A DNA stretch of 64,000 nucleotides from Trichomonas vaginalis G3 (GCF_026262505.1 NC_067206.1:16574641-16638640), one strand, 5' to 3'. Shown: positions 1 to 12,260, counted from the first letter of the stretch. The notes: a model not told the origin generated them from the sequence alone. Numbers and translations are program-made.

Positions 1-361
1 AAAATAAATAACGCACAAACAGACCTTTTCAATTGTAATGAAGATAGAGAAGAGATTTTACTTACTGATTTGCTGATTTACAAATTGCTATACCACTTTA
101 AAGAATTTTTCTCTAAAGAACATTCATCAATTGCTTTTTCTAAAATCGACGATTCTTCTTTCTTTATCTTTGACTTATGAAAGATTCTTCATCAAAACAA
201 AATAGACAATAGAATCTATCACATCATGAACAAACACAATAAAACAATATTCTTTCATTTCCTTAAATATGCATATAAATTTGTGCAATATATGACCAAA
301 GCATACAAAATTCTTATATATCACTAAATGCAACTAATTTTTGTTTTTTTCCAGCTCTCAT
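1..361 (-). other. Second copy of the ARL3 upstream flank
   Basis: These 361 bases are the exact reverse complement of 14277-14637, the host DNA between the Polinton end and the ARL3 start codon. No gene is visible in them. If real, the DNA left of the window would start with a second, divergent ARL3 gene; if not, this is a duplicated contig end. Confidence 0.85.
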
Positions 362-513
362 AGTAGTAGATGAGTGCGGGTTGTGTGACTTTTTTTGTTA
401 CATCTATATATAGACGATGCATTAAAATATATTTATTTATAAATCATTAAAAAATTAACACTAATTTTAAAATAATTTATTTTTTTATCTTTTATAAAAG
501 AAACTATATATAG

Positions 514-1101
514 ATGATGTCAGATATTCCGCGATTAATTAAACATTGTTTAAATCCTGAATGGGTTAAACTTCAATTTAAAAATGAAGATTGTGAATTA
601 TTAAATGAATATGAAAGCCAAAATAAGCTAATGAGGTATAAATATAATGATAAAGAATATTTAATTTCATGGAATCAATGGAGTCATAATCAAAGACCTC
701 ATAAACGGGAAGAAGAAATTGAAAATAATGAAATGGAAATCATTGATGACATTAAAGAGGATGGAATTCCTAAATTTTGTAGAAAAACCTTTAGAACTAA
801 GTTAGGAGCATATAAACGTAGAGTATTAAATCCTGAATATCTTAAACATCAATTTAAAAAGGAAGACTGCGAATTATTAAACGCTAATGAATATGAAAAT
901 GCTAAATCAAAACTGAGATATAAATATATTGGAAGTGATGAAAGGTGTAAAGATAAAGATAAAGTTTATACAGTTTCATATAATAACTGGCACACGTTAG
1001 GGATAAGAAAACATTTAGGAGATTATGGGAAATGTTCTGAATTCTTCAAATCTAGTATGTATGAGAGAGTAAAAGAAATCAGATATAATTATCATTCATG
1101 A
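514..1101 (+). CDS. Polinton A first gene: two-module Cys/Tyr-motif protein
   Basis: A 195-aa reading frame with two copies of one module. Each copy has the pattern LNPE...QFK.EDCELLN...YE...KLRYKY...Y.VS(W)YN.W. The first module spans about residues 12-63 and the second about 106-176. Modules of the form [KR].(E/D)C.LL..Y.....L.Y.C appear in proteins of large nucleo-cytoplasmic DNA viruses, where they are thought to be nucleic-acid binding; that link is my inference from pattern only. The copy C homologue (44589-44969) has only the second module and a different N-terminus. Function unknown. Confidence 0.6.
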   Translation: MMSDIPRLIKHCLNPEWVKLQFKNEDCELLNEYESQNKLMRYKYNDKEYLISWNQWSHNQRPHKREEEIENNEMEIIDDIKEDGIPKFCRKTFRTKLGAYKRRVLNPEYLKHQFKKEDCELLNANEYENAKSKLRYKYIGSDERCKDKDKVYTVSYNNWHTLGIRKHLGDYGKCSEFFKSSMYERVKEIRYNYHS

Positions 1102-1207
1102 ATGAAAGATTCACTACCATAATGAAATAAAAAAAAATAAAAAAAATAAACTTTAAAAATTCATGTCTTACATTTTTGAATAATTTATTTTTTTAATTCG
1201 TAAGAAA

Positions 1208-2315
1208 ATGAGTGTCAAGACTAACGACGTTAAAAAATTAGGATTCACAAACGAGGAAATAAAGGATATATTAGAGGAGGCGAGTTATGAAGTTAATAAA
1301 TATTATTTAAGAAATTGTCAAAAATTCGCGGAGTTATTAAATGATTTAGATTATGATGGAAAAATGAATAAAGATGATGTTATAAATTTCTTATATCCCA
1401 CATCTGAAGAAGAAAAACCTAAAGAACCTGATGTTTTCCCTGAATATTATGAAGAACGGATTAAAGATGATGAATATGATGAAATTGAAAGACTGGAAAA
1501 AATAAGAGATGAAATAGATGAAAAAATTAAGGAATTAAGAGAAGTTGAAAAATATAATGAGAATGAAGTAGAGGGTTTAATGAATATCCCAGCTTCAGAA
1601 TCAGAAGTTCAAAAATCTCATGAAGAAAGATATAAAAATTACTTTTTGGAATCTACTAAAAATTTATTAGATGGTGAAATAGATGAAACACTTTCAGAAG
1701 AAGGCACAAAATTTATTCATAAACATAAGTTACAATTTATTGACGATGGAGATTATCCATGTATATTACTTTCACCTCCTCTTGATTCTGAAAAATTCAA
1801 AAAAGCACTGAAAAATGTAACATATGCAACAAATACGATTAAGAAAGAAGACCATGATATTTACACAAAATTATTATTTAAATAAATGTACAGGTGTTGA
1901 TAAAGTTTTTGATTTGTTAGATAAAATATCAAAAGAAACAATTGGTACATATAAAATTTTATGCGATTGTGGTTTCATTATTGAAGATACTAATAATGTT
2001 TCATATGAAAGAACAGCACCGAAGGAAGACGAAGTTGAAAGGTCTATACCATTCGTTATTAAGAATATAAAAGATATGAAAACTTATAAACATTATATTT
2101 ATTCATTTATTTCAGAAAAAATGGAAGCAACCCATAAAACATCATCTCATCATTTTATAGCTATTCATACATTCCTTTTCAAAGTTGTGAAATTAAATAA
2201 GACAGGAATTAGATTTAATGTATCAGGGTACGCATTCTTGAGTAAATTAAAATGTATTCGTCACGTCGCAGATGATAAAAATTTATGTGTTCTTAATTCA
2301 TTTTATGGACTTTAG
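1208..2315 (+). pseudogene. Polinton A second gene: acidic coiled-coil protein
   Basis: Broken copy of the gene that is open in copy B at 12324-13430. It encodes an N-terminal helical segment with an EF-hand-like acidic stretch (DLDYDGKMNKDD), a Glu/Lys-rich coiled coil, and a C-terminal globular half with several Cys and His. No family recognised. It lies directly after the first gene and before the polymerase on the same strand in all three Polinton copies, so it is a core gene of this Polinton lineage. Confidence 0.7.
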
Positions 2316-3114
2316 CCCTGGACTTTAAAAAAATAAACTTTATTTTTATTTATTTTTTTAATTTTTATTCTTACATAAATGAACAAAAACGGAACAGCTA
2401 AAATGAATGATAATCAAATAAGAGCCGAAGGTAGAAGGTTATTTAAACGCTTCTATAACATTCCTGATGGTGTTAATCCTAAAACTCGTAGAAGTTATTT
2501 AAATGAAGCCATAGATTCATATGAAGGGTTTGACATTTCATCAGAAAGTGAGAGGTTAGCAAGAATGTTAAACGTTAATATTGATTTTTATTATTGTGAC
2601 CCTCAACCAGAAGACGTAGACATAAATAAGGTAGACTTTCCATTAGTGGAATCAATAATGATAGATCCAGAATTTGAAACAGTAAATATTTTATTAACAC
2701 AGAGTCCATGTGGAAAACTTCACGCTGACAGAATTACAGACGTTGAAGCACTCACAGGATATAAAAGTTTGCCCCTTTTGCAAAGAAGAAGTATATTCTA
2801 TCCGTGATGACCCAGAAAGGAAAAACCAAAGAAGATTTTTAAAACATTGTGAGAAATGTAAAGAAAATAATGGAAGATTAATTCAAGACGTTCAATTGCA
2901 AAACACACAACACACATATGCACCACATATCACGAAACAGAAGATATATCAATGGCTATTAGCTCACAATTTGCAGGAATATTATAAACCAACAAGATAT
3001 TATATTACTTTTGACTTTGAAACATTAGAGACTAAAGAAGAACTTCAACTTTCTGAATGTGCAACTTTGAACGCTTACTTAAAACCATTTATGGTATCAT
3101 CAACTGTCAAAATA

Positions 3115-3182
3115 AAGCCGCAAACGGACTCTTTGAGTCCTGAAGGTCTTTCAGACCGAAGCGGCGAGGTCGTAGACCGTGA
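3115..3182 (+). repeat. GC-rich triple mini-hairpin insert in the polymerase region (copy A)
   Basis: Three tiny perfect hairpins follow each other: GGACTC-TTT-GAGTCC at 3126-3140, GGTCT-TTC-AGACC at 3145-3157 and GGTC-GTA-GACC at 3168-3178. They sit in an otherwise AT-rich gene. The same insert is present in copy B (about 11460-11527) and absent at the matching place in copy C, where the sequence runs straight through (near 50694). Confidence 0.85.
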
Positions 3183-3309
3183 TAAAACATTTACGAGGAA
3201 TTTTTGCTTAACATCAAGTGATTCGTTCATCTCTGATTGGATTGAATTTTTATTTTCAACCTGTTCATTAGTTGCTAAATCAAATATTGAACAATATGAA
3301 GAATTAATG

Positions 3310-3350
3310 AAGCCGCAAACGGACCAAACGGCGGGGACTTTGTCCCATAC
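3310..3350 (+). repeat. Second GC-rich mini-hairpin insert in the polymerase region (copy A)
   Basis: Contains GGGAC-TTT-GTCCC at 3334-3346, preceded by a CCGCAAAC segment also found at the first insert. Copy C has the CCGCAAAC part (near 50831) but not the hairpin. Copy B carries the mirror copy around 11292-11332. Confidence 0.8.
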
Positions 3351-6015
3351 ATTAAATGAAAAACAGAAGGAAGCATTTAAAGAACTTCTAGATGAGGAAT
3401 TCAATAAAGTGAATATCATAGGTTTTAATTCGGGAAAGTTTGATTTAAATTTAATTCTTCGTGATTTAAACACTGCAAAATGGAAAATAAAATCAATGCT
3501 GGGTTCTTCTTCTCAATTTAAGCAAATCATTGTAAAGAAAACAAACTGTCCATATGAATTAAGATTTATTGACATCAGAAATTATATAGCGGTGGAACAT
3601 TAGACCAATTCACTCAAGATTTCGGAAACAATAAATCACGTGTTAAATCCTTTTTCCCTTATCAATTCATCACATGGGAGAATTACGAAGATGAATTATA
3701 TAAAGTGGAACCATTCACTCAAGATTCATTTTATTCAGCATTAACTCAAGAAACAATATCCGATTCAGATTATCAAATATATCTCAATGATGCTAAAAAT
3801 TTTGAGAATAGATTAGAATATTTTATTCATTATTGCAATAAAGACGTTGAAATTAGATTGACCCAATTGATAAAATTATTGAAGAAACATTTGTTATAAA
3901 ATTGACATGCTTCATAATCTTTCTTTATCATCGAATGCATCAATGATTCGTTACGCGTTAGCATATAAGAACTTCAATCCTAACGAAACATATCCAGAAG
4001 AAGAAAATGTGGAATCAAGTTTTGAATTAACAAAAAAGTATTGGAAATATAAAATTGATTCATATAAGAAACAAGATGAAAAAGCAGAAAGGGATACTAA
4101 AAACAATGTTTCAATGGATGACTATCAATACTATCACGATTTAATCCTTTCATCTAAATGCAAAATGTGTGGTAAAGCGTTTACATATGCTAATAAACCA
4201 ACATTAGATAGAATCGATAATGAAAAACCACATACCAAAGAAAATTGTCAGTTAATGTGTTGTTATTGCAATGTCGTAAAATCAAATAAAGATGAAGATG
4301 TTCAACGTTTAAGAATCAATTTAAGAAATTATGCATTAAAAATAATTTACCAATGACTCTAGATTCAGTTGAAGCTTATCACATCCTCCGTAATGGAATT
4401 ACTGGTGGTTTATCAAATGTTCAACATAGAGTTAATCTTAAAGGAATCACACACATTAATAAACTTTCATATAATCCAGAAACTAAAACTGTATCAAATG
4501 AGGACACTTCCAACATTATGACTCATTTCGTTGGTGTTGACTTTAATTCATTATATCCTTCATCATTTTCATCTAATCCTCATGATTTCATTCAATATAC
4601 TGACCATAAAATGTATATGCCGGGAAGATTGAATGGTGTTATCATTTGTGATACAGCAACAAAGAAAGCAAAAGCACTGGGAATAATTAAGAAAAAAAAT
4701 ACTTTATTCGTGGCTGAAGTAAAGGGTCACATTGATGAAAAATACATTAATGATTACATAAACTTTTTACCGATAATAAGAAACTTAGATATTATCACAG
4801 ATGAAAAAACAATTGGCAGTTTTATGTATAATTACATGAAATCAAACAATCTACCAGTTGACCAGAAACAGAGAAAATTAACTCAGTTAGCATCAACACA
4901 CAACCAATATCAACCATTTTCTTCTTATTATCTTTGTATCTAATAGACAGATTTCATTTTATCATTGATGACATTCAATCAATTTTAACATTTACGAAAA
5001 ATACTTGTTTTAATGAATTTGCGAACGAATTTATGAATGAAAGACAAAAGGCTGAATTAGAAGGAAATAAAGAAAAAGTTTATTTTGCAAGATTTCACTT
5101 AATGGATCATATGGTTACGATGCAATGAATACACAAAATTACGCAAAGACTAAAATAATGAATGCACAGAAGGCACGCGTTGCATGTATGTCAAATAAGT
5201 TTAAAAACATAAGAGAAATAGGAGAGGATACGTATCAAGTGATGCTTAAAGATAGATTTTATAGATGTGATACATGTTTACAAGAGGCATTCTTCACTTT
5301 AGATAATGCTAAATACTGGTATTTGGTTTTCATTTATGATTTTATGTATAAATGCATGGATGTTAATCGTTTTCATTTCATTGAAGGTGATACTGATTCA
5401 TCTTATTGGGCTATTGCTGGCGACCCAAATCTTCCTAACACTCAAGCATTTCAAGCAATTGTTACCGATAAAAAATTTTATGATAAAAACATTTACAAAT
5501 TCGCACTTTTGATTTCTTTGTTTTTAATGAGAAATTTAAACCTAAATTAAAGAATAAAGCTGAAAAAAAAGCACATGGAAGAAGTTATTGGTTTTAGCAA
5601 TTGAGAAACAAGGTGATAACATGGTTGCTTTATGTCCTAAGTGTTATACTTCATTCAACGGTTCAATTGATGGAAGTGATTTTAAAAAGATTGCACAAAA
5701 AATGAAAGGAGTTAGTTTACGACAAAATAAACAATTAACACCTAAAAATTATTTGGATATAATAAATGATAAAGTGATATTTGATGGTCAGAATATTAAT
5801 TTACAACTTAAAAACGGGTCAATGACTCGCTTAACAATTGGTAAGACTGCATTAACAGGAGCACACACTAAGGCTGTATGTTGTGAAAATGGATGTTGTA
5901 TGCCATTTATTTAATAAAATGCCACAGAAGAGACAAAAGGAACCGTTAATGATGTTTTTGATACTATGATTCAAAGAGGCGGGCACCCTTAAAACACTTA
6001 TTTTATTTATATAAA

Positions 6016-6854
6016 ATGAATAGCGTAGATTTAAAAAATTTAATTGATGATTTAGTACTTAATCAAAATTTTCTTGATTATTATGATTTAAAAGCATATC
6101 TCCAAAAACATGATAACAATATAACGGGTGATGATATGGATTATTATTATTCGTATTATAAAAATGAAGTTTTGAAATATCATGATAAAATAATTTCTAA
6201 AATTAAAGACAAAATTAAAAATAATGAATATTCAAAGGGAAAAAGTAAATCACAACTTAAACAATTGAAAGATTTCAAAAATAAGTATTAACAGAAAAAG
6301 ATATTGATGAATTATATAAAATTATATAAATTATATAATCCTGAGCCGCAAAAACCAAAGGAACAAAAACAAAAGGTGCAAAACGCCCAGGTCCTTCAGA
6401 CCATAAATGAAGCACAAGCTTTAATTTATGATTCATTAGTTAAACCATATTCAGCCCGACTTTTAAATGAAGATCAACTTTTGGAATTCATCCTTCAACA
6501 TAAACTCGAAGCGGGAAAGTATATTAAACCTTTATATACAGCATATTTAAAAAAATGAATAGAATACATCCAGAATTAATGAAGGAAGGAAGGAATTCCA
6601 AAACTTCATCATCCAAAATCAAAGCAGATAAAATTAAACCACTTGCAACACCAAAACCTCTAACGACAGTACCTGCAACACCAAAACCACCTCCTCCTTC
6701 AGTTAATCCTTCATCATTCACTTTATTATATCCATTTCAAACATTAAAGAAACAAAAAGATTTTAAAAAGGATTTCAAGATATTAAATAAACCAATTGAC
6801 CCAAAAATTCAACCGTTAAAGGAAAAATTTAGTCGCCCTTCATTTGCACCATAT
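6016..6854 (+). pseudogene. Polinton A fourth gene: helical, Pro-rich tail protein
   Basis: Matches the gene read on the minus strand at about 7766-8618 in copy B and at 53584-54153 in copy C. The N-terminal third is rich in Asp/Tyr/Lys helices, the middle is Lys/Gln-rich, and the C-terminal part is Pro-rich (TVPATPKPPPPSV). No family recognised. The copy is broken and runs into the assembly gap. It follows the polymerase on the same strand in all copies. Confidence 0.6.
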
Positions 6855-6879
6855 NNNNNNNNNNNNNNNNNNNNNNNNN
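6855..6879. other. Assembly gap (25 N)
   Basis: A run of 25 N marks a scaffold join. It sits exactly where the left arm of the inverted repeat ends, which weakens any claim that the two arms are physically adjacent. Confidence 0.99.
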
Positions 6880-6991
6880 TGGTTTAGAGGACATACATGA
6901 CTATGAATTTATATTATGACAAGATAGAATATGAGAGAGGTCCTATAAACTGGAGAAAGTGTCATAACAAAGAAATTTTATTAGTAAGTAA

Positions 6992-7122
6992 ATGTGGTTT
7001 GAAATAGGACTACTTGTTTTAGGTTTTTTCCATTGTGTCATTTATTTATTTGACGTGGCAGAAAGTACAGAGAATATGAAGATGAACCAATGCCTGCAAA
7101 TGTTCAGTATATGTACTCGTAA
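6992..7122 (+). CDS. Polinton B small membrane-segment gene region
   Basis: Starts MWFEIGLLVLGFFHCVIYLF, one hydrophobic helix of about 18 residues, so a small membrane-anchored protein is plausible. It lies on the strand opposite to the polymerase of copy B, like the small late genes of copy C. The downstream extent is uncertain. No family recognised. Confidence 0.35.
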
Positions 7123-7143
7123 GAGATATTTTATTAATATTAA

Positions 7144-7491
7144 ATGGACGCACAGAACTTAGCGAATGCACAGCAACCTGGACAACCAAACCCAGAGAAT
7201 ATTCCAAATGAAGTTAGAATACAAACTGCAATGGCAAACTTGGTCAATGCCAACAGATGTACAAATGCAAACTGCCATGTCAAATGACGCTGCGTTAGGT
7301 TTGCCACCATGGTATGCAAATATGAGATGGAAAGAGTTTTATACAAACCTGAAGTGGGATATAAACAACTTTATGCAGATGACGCGAACACAGGAGTGAC
7401 CCAGAATATGTTTTTCTACCAGAGGAGAAACAGAATGTATGAGCTCCAGTTAAAGAATGCTATGAACTCAACAGGAAACGTAAGAGACTAG
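7144..7491 (+). pseudogene. Polinton B small late gene
   Basis: Region starting MDAQNLANAQQPGQPNPENI. It is followed by a basic, aromatic stretch (MRWKEFYTNLKWDINNF) in another reading frame. It belongs to the block of small genes opposite in strand to the polymerase. In Polintons that block usually holds structural proteins; that role is inference. The region is broken. Confidence 0.4.
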
Positions 7492-7520
7492 GCGGACATT
7501 AGATTTTTACATATAGTAAA

Positions 7521-7760
7521 ATGGGTTTCTTCAGTAAGATAGGAAACTTCTTCAGAAGAGTTGAAGAGGTATATGGAATGGAATAAAAACCGTAGGAAGA
7601 GGAATTTGGAACGGAGTCAAAATATTGGTAAAAGGGTAGGTCAGTTTGTTGGTATTATACCTAAAGACCCCGAACCAGAAGAGCAAGTCCTGTTATACAA
7701 CAGCCTGAACCTGCACCACAGTCTAGTTGGCAACCAAATCCAACACCTCAACCGTATTAA
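7521..7760 (+). pseudogene. Polinton B small late gene, amphipathic N-terminus
   Basis: Starts MGFFSKIGNFFRRVEEVYG, an amphipathic aromatic/basic helix of the kind seen at the N-terminus of membrane-acting minor capsid proteins; the end of the region is Pro/Gln-rich. It converges with the fourth gene of copy B. Broken. The capsid role is a guess from position and helix type. Confidence 0.4.
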
Positions 7761-7765
7761 AAAAT

Positions 7766-8618
7766 TATATTTTACCGTTCGATGTGAATATGGATATGGT
7801 GCAAATGAAGGGCGACTAAATTTTTCCTTTAACGGTTGAATTTTTGGGTCAATTGGTTTATTTAATATTTTGAAATCCTTTTTAAAATCTTTTTGCTTCT
7901 TTAATGTTTGAAATGGATATAATAAAGTGAATGATGAAGGATTAACTGAAGGAGGAGGTGGTAGGTACTGTCGTTGGAGGTTTTGGTGTTGCAGTGGTTT
8001 AATTTTATCTGCTTTGATTTTGGATGATGATTTTGGATTCCTTCCTTCCTTCATTAATTCTGGATGTATTCTATTCATTTGTTTTAAATATGCTGTATAT
8101 AAAGGTTTGATATACTTTCCCGCTTCGAGTTTATGTTGAAGGATGAATTCCAAAAGTTGATCTTCATTTAAAAGTCGGGCTGAATATGGTTTAACTAATG
8201 AATCATAAATTAAAGCTTGTGCTTCATTTATGGTCTGAAGGACCTGGGCGTTTTGCACCTTTTGTTTTTGTTCCTTTGGTTTTTGCGGCTCAGGATTATA
8301 TAATTTATATAATTTATATAATTCATCAATATCTTCTTCTGTTAATACTTTATTTTTGAAATCTTTCAATTGTTTAAGTTGTGATTTACTTTTTCCCTTT
8401 GAATATTCATTATTTTTAATTTTGTCTTTAATTTTAGAAATTATTTTATCATGATATTTCAAAACTTCATTTTTATAATACGAATAATAATAATCCATAT
8501 CATCACCCGTTATATTGTTATCATGTTTTTGGAGATATGCTTTTAAATCATAATAATCAAGAAAATTTTGATTAAGTACTAAATCATCAATTAAATTTTT
8601 TAAATCTACGCTATTCAT
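7766..8618 (-). pseudogene. Polinton B fourth gene: helical, Pro-rich tail protein
   Basis: Mirror copy of 6016-6854. It starts MNSVDLKNLIDDL, has Asp/Tyr/Lys-rich helices, a Lys/Gln-rich middle and a Pro-rich tail, and is nearly whole. A conserved AT-rich leader ending in ATATAAA lies just before its start codon, as in the other copies. Function unknown. Confidence 0.55.
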
Positions 8619-8720
8619 TTATATAAAAATAAAATAAATGTTTTAAGGGTGCCCGCCTCTTTGAATCATAGTATCAAAACCATCATTAACGGTTCCTTTT
8701 GTCTCTTCTGTGGCATTTTA

Positions 8721-11700
8721 TTAAATAAATGGCATACAACATCCATTTTCACAACATACAGCCTTAGTGTGTGCTCCTGTTAATGCAGTCTTACCGATTG
8801 TTAAGCGAGTCATTGACCCGTTTTTAAGTTGTAAATTAATATTCTGACCATCAAATATCACTTTATCATTTATTATATCCAAATAATTTTTAGGTGTTAA
8901 TTGTTTATTTTGTCGTAAACTAACTCCTTTCATTTTTTGTGCAATCTTTTTAAAATCACTTCCATCAATTGAACCGTTGAATGAAGTATAACACTTAGGA
9001 CATAAAGCAACCATGTTATCACCTTGTTTCTCAATTGCTAAACCCAATAACTTCTTCTCATGTGCTTTTTCTTCAGCTTTATTCTTTAATTTAGGTTTAA
9101 ATTTCTCATTAAAACAGAAGAAATCAAAAGGTGCGAATTTGTAAATGTTTTTATCATAAAATTTTTTATCGGTTACAATTGCTTGAAATGCTTGAGTGTT
9201 AGGAAGATTTGGGTCGCCAGCGATTGCCCAATAAGATGAATCGGTATCACCTTCAATGAAATGAAAACGATTAACATCCATGCATTTATACATAAAATCA
9301 TAAATGAAAACCAAATACCAGTATTTTGCGTTATCTAAAGTGAAGAATGCCTCTTGTAAACATGTATCACATCTATAAAATCTATCTTTAAGCATCACTT
9401 GATACGTATCTCTCCTATTTCTCTTATGTTTTTAAACTTATTTGACATACATGCAACGCGTGCCTTCTGTGCATTCATTATTTTAGTCTTTGCGTAATTT
9501 TGTGTATTCATTGCATCGTAACCATATGATCCATTAAGTGAAATCTTGCAAAATAAACTTTTTCCTTTATTTCCTTCTAATTCAGCCTTTTGTCTTTCGT
9601 TCATAAATTCGTTCGCAAATTCATTAAAACAAGTATTTTTCGTAAATGTTAAAATTGATTGAATGTCATCAATGATAAAATGAAATCTGTCTATTAGATA
9701 CCAAAGATAATAAGAAGAAAATGGTTGATATTGGTTGTGTGTTGATGCTAACTGAGTTAATTTTCTCTGTTTCTGGTCAACTGGTAGATTGTTTGATTTC
9801 ATGTAATTATACATAAAACTGCCAATTGTTTTTTCATCTGTGATAATATCTAAGTTTCTTATTATCGGTAAAAAGTTTATGTAATCATTAATGTATTTTT
9901 CATCAATGTGACCCTTTACTTCAGCCACGAATAAAGTATTTTTCTTCTTAATTATTCCCAGTGCTTTTGCTTTCTTTGTTGCTGTATCACAAATGATAAC
10001 ACCATTCAATCTTCCCGGCATATACATTTTATGGTCAGTATATTGAATGAAATCATGAGGATTAGATGAAAATGATGAAGGATATAATGAATTAAAGTCA
10101 ACACCAACGAAATGAGTCATAATGTTGGAAGTGTCCTCATTTGATACAGTTTTAGTTTCTGGATTATATGAAAGTTTATTAATGTGCGTGATTCCTTTAA
10201 GATTTACTCTATGTTGAACATTTGATAAACCACCAGTAATTCCATTACGGAGGATGTGATAAGCTTCAACTGAATCTAGAGTCATTGGTAAATTATTTTT
10301 TAATGTATAATTTCTTAAATTGATTCTTAAACGTTGAACATCTTCATCTTTATTTGATTTTACGACATTGCAATAACAACACATTAACTGACAATTTTCT
10401 TTGGTATGTGGTTTTTCATTATCGATTCTATCTAATGTTGGTTTATTAGCATATGTAAACGCTTTACCACACATTTTGCATTTAGATGAAAGGATTAAAT
10501 CGTGATAGTATTGATAGTCATCCATTGAAACATTGTTTTTAGTATCCCTTTCTGCTTTTTCATCTTGTTTCTTATATGAATCAATTTTATATTTCCAATA
10601 CTTTTTTGTTAATTCAAAACTTGATTCCACATTTTCTTCTTCTGGATATGTTTCGTTAGGATTGAAGTTCTTATATGCTAACGCGTAACGAATCATTGAT
10701 GCATTCGATGATAAAGAAAGATTATGAAGCATGTCAATTTTATAAACAAATGTTTCTTCAATAATTTTATCAATTGGGTCAATCATAATTTCAACGTCTT
10801 TATTGCAATAATGAATAAAATATTCTAATCTATTCTCAAAATTTTTAGCATCATTGAGATATATTTGATAATCTGAATCGGATATTGTTTCTTGAGTTAA
10901 TGCTGAATAAAATGAATCTTGAGTGAATGGTTCCACTTTATATAATTCATCTTCGTAATTCTCCCATGTGATGAATTGATAAGGGAAAAAGGATTTAACA
11001 CGTGATTTATTGTTTCCGAAATCTTGAGTGAATTGGTCTAATGTTCCACCCGCTATATAATTTCTGATGTCAATAAATCTTAATTCATATGGACAGTTTG
11101 TTTTCTTTACAATGATTTGCTTAAATTGAGAAGAAGAACCCAGCATTGATTTTATTTTCCATTTTGCAGTGTTTAAATCACGAAGAATTAAATTTAAATC
11201 AAACTTTCCCGAATTAAAACCTATGATATTCACTTTATTGAATTCCTCATCTAGAAGTTCTTTAAATGCTTCCTTCTGTTTTTCATTTAATGTATGGGAC
11301 AAAGTCCCCGCCGTTTGGTCCGTTTGCGGCTTCATTAATTCTTCATATTGTTCAATATTTGATTTAGCAACTAATGAACAGGTTGAAAATAAAAATTCAA
11401 TCCAATCAGAGATGAACGAATCACTTGATGTTAAGCAAAAATTCCTCGTAAATGTTTTATCACGGTCTACGACCTCGCCGCTTCGGTCTGAAAGACCTTC
11501 AGGACTCAAAGAGTCCGTTTGCGGCTTTATTTTGACAGTTGATGATACCATAAATGGTTTTAAGTAAGCGTTCAAAGTTGCACATTCAGAAAGTTGAAGT
11601 TCTTCTTTAGTCTCTAATGTTTCGAAGTCAAAAGTAATATAATATCTTGTTGGTTTATAATATTCCTGCAAATTGTGAGCTAATAGCCATTGATATATCT

Positions 11701-12260
11701 TCTGTTTCGTGATATGTGGTGCATATGGTTGTTGTGTGTTTTGCAATTGAACGTCTTGAATTAATCTTCCATTATTTTTTTACATTTCTCACAATGTTTA
11801 AAAATCTTCTTTGGTTTTTCCTTTCTGGGTCATCACGGATAGAATATACTTCTTCTTTGCAAAAGGGGCAAACTTTATATCCTGTGAGTGCTTCAACGTC
11901 TGTAATTCTGTCAGCGTGAAGTTTTCCACATGGACTCTGTGTTAATAAAATATTTACTGTTTCAAATTCTGGATCTATCATTATTGATTCCACTAATGGA
12001 AAGTCTACCTTATTTATGTCTACGTCTTCTGGTTGAGGGTCACAATAATAAAAATCAATATTAACGTTTAACATTCTTGCTAACCTCTCACTTTCTGATG
12101 AAATGTCAAATCCTTCATATGCATCTATGGCTTCATTTAAATAACTTCTACGAGTTTTAGGATTAACACCATCAGGAATGTTATAGAAGCGTTTAAATAA
12201 CCTTCTACCTTCGGCTCTTATTTGATTATCATTCATTTTAGCTGTTCCGTTTTTGTTCAT
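8721..12260 (-). pseudogene. Polinton B DNA polymerase family B region
   Basis: Same parts as in copy A: zinc-binding-like N-terminal stretch, three exonuclease motifs, HNH-like module, SLYPS-type motif, KISLNGSYGYD, DTDSSYW. Most of it reads well, with few lesions. The two GC-rich hairpin inserts are present and keep the reading frame open across them. Protein-primed family-B polymerases replicate Polinton-type and adenovirus-type genomes. Confidence 0.85.

Larger units (their letters stand above)
2379..5914 (+). pseudogene. Polinton A DNA polymerase family B region (protein-primed type)
   Basis: Fossil polymerase region. Recognisable parts in order: a Cys/His zinc-binding-like stretch, exonuclease motif I (DFET), exonuclease motif II (GFNSGKFDLNL), exonuclease motif III (YCNKDVEI), an HNH-like module (CKMCG...LDRIDN...NCQLMCCYCN), the polymerase motif DFNSLYPSSF and the metal-binding DTDSSYW. 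The gene is broken by several lesions in this copy. It contains two GC-rich hairpin inserts at about 3115-3182 and 3310-3350 that copy C lacks. Confidence 0.85.
1..6854 (+). repeat. Left arm of a ~6.85 kb inverted repeat
   Basis: This arm is the reverse complement of 7794-14637. It holds 361 bp of host DNA followed by a Polinton head. The host part is identical in both arms as far as I can read it, while the Polinton part differs at scattered sites, mostly in A/T runs. Position 1 matches 14637, a few bases before the ARL3 start, so the repeat may continue left of the window. An assembly gap lies directly at the inner end, so a mis-oriented contig is as likely as a real palindrome. Confidence 0.9.
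362..6854 (+). mobile_element. Polinton (Maverick), copy A, head part only
   Basis: The element begins with AGTAGTAG at 362, the AG start usual for Polinton terminal repeats. A similar end is found at 44299. Parts in order: small cysteine/tyrosine-motif gene, acidic coiled-coil gene, family-B polymerase region with HNH-like insert, small late gene, then the gap. It is broken, with roughly eight to ten lesions, yet almost identical to copy B and clearly related to copy C, so it is young. Some lesions could be low-quality sequence near contig ends. The tail half (ATPase, integrase) is not present here. Confidence 0.85.

Noticed and set aside
3075-3473. 132-residue frame on the strand opposite the Polinton polymerase (also at 11169-11567)
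   Set aside because: It mirrors polymerase codons, including the hairpin inserts; composition and position show it is a shadow, and the matching frame in copy C is shorter.
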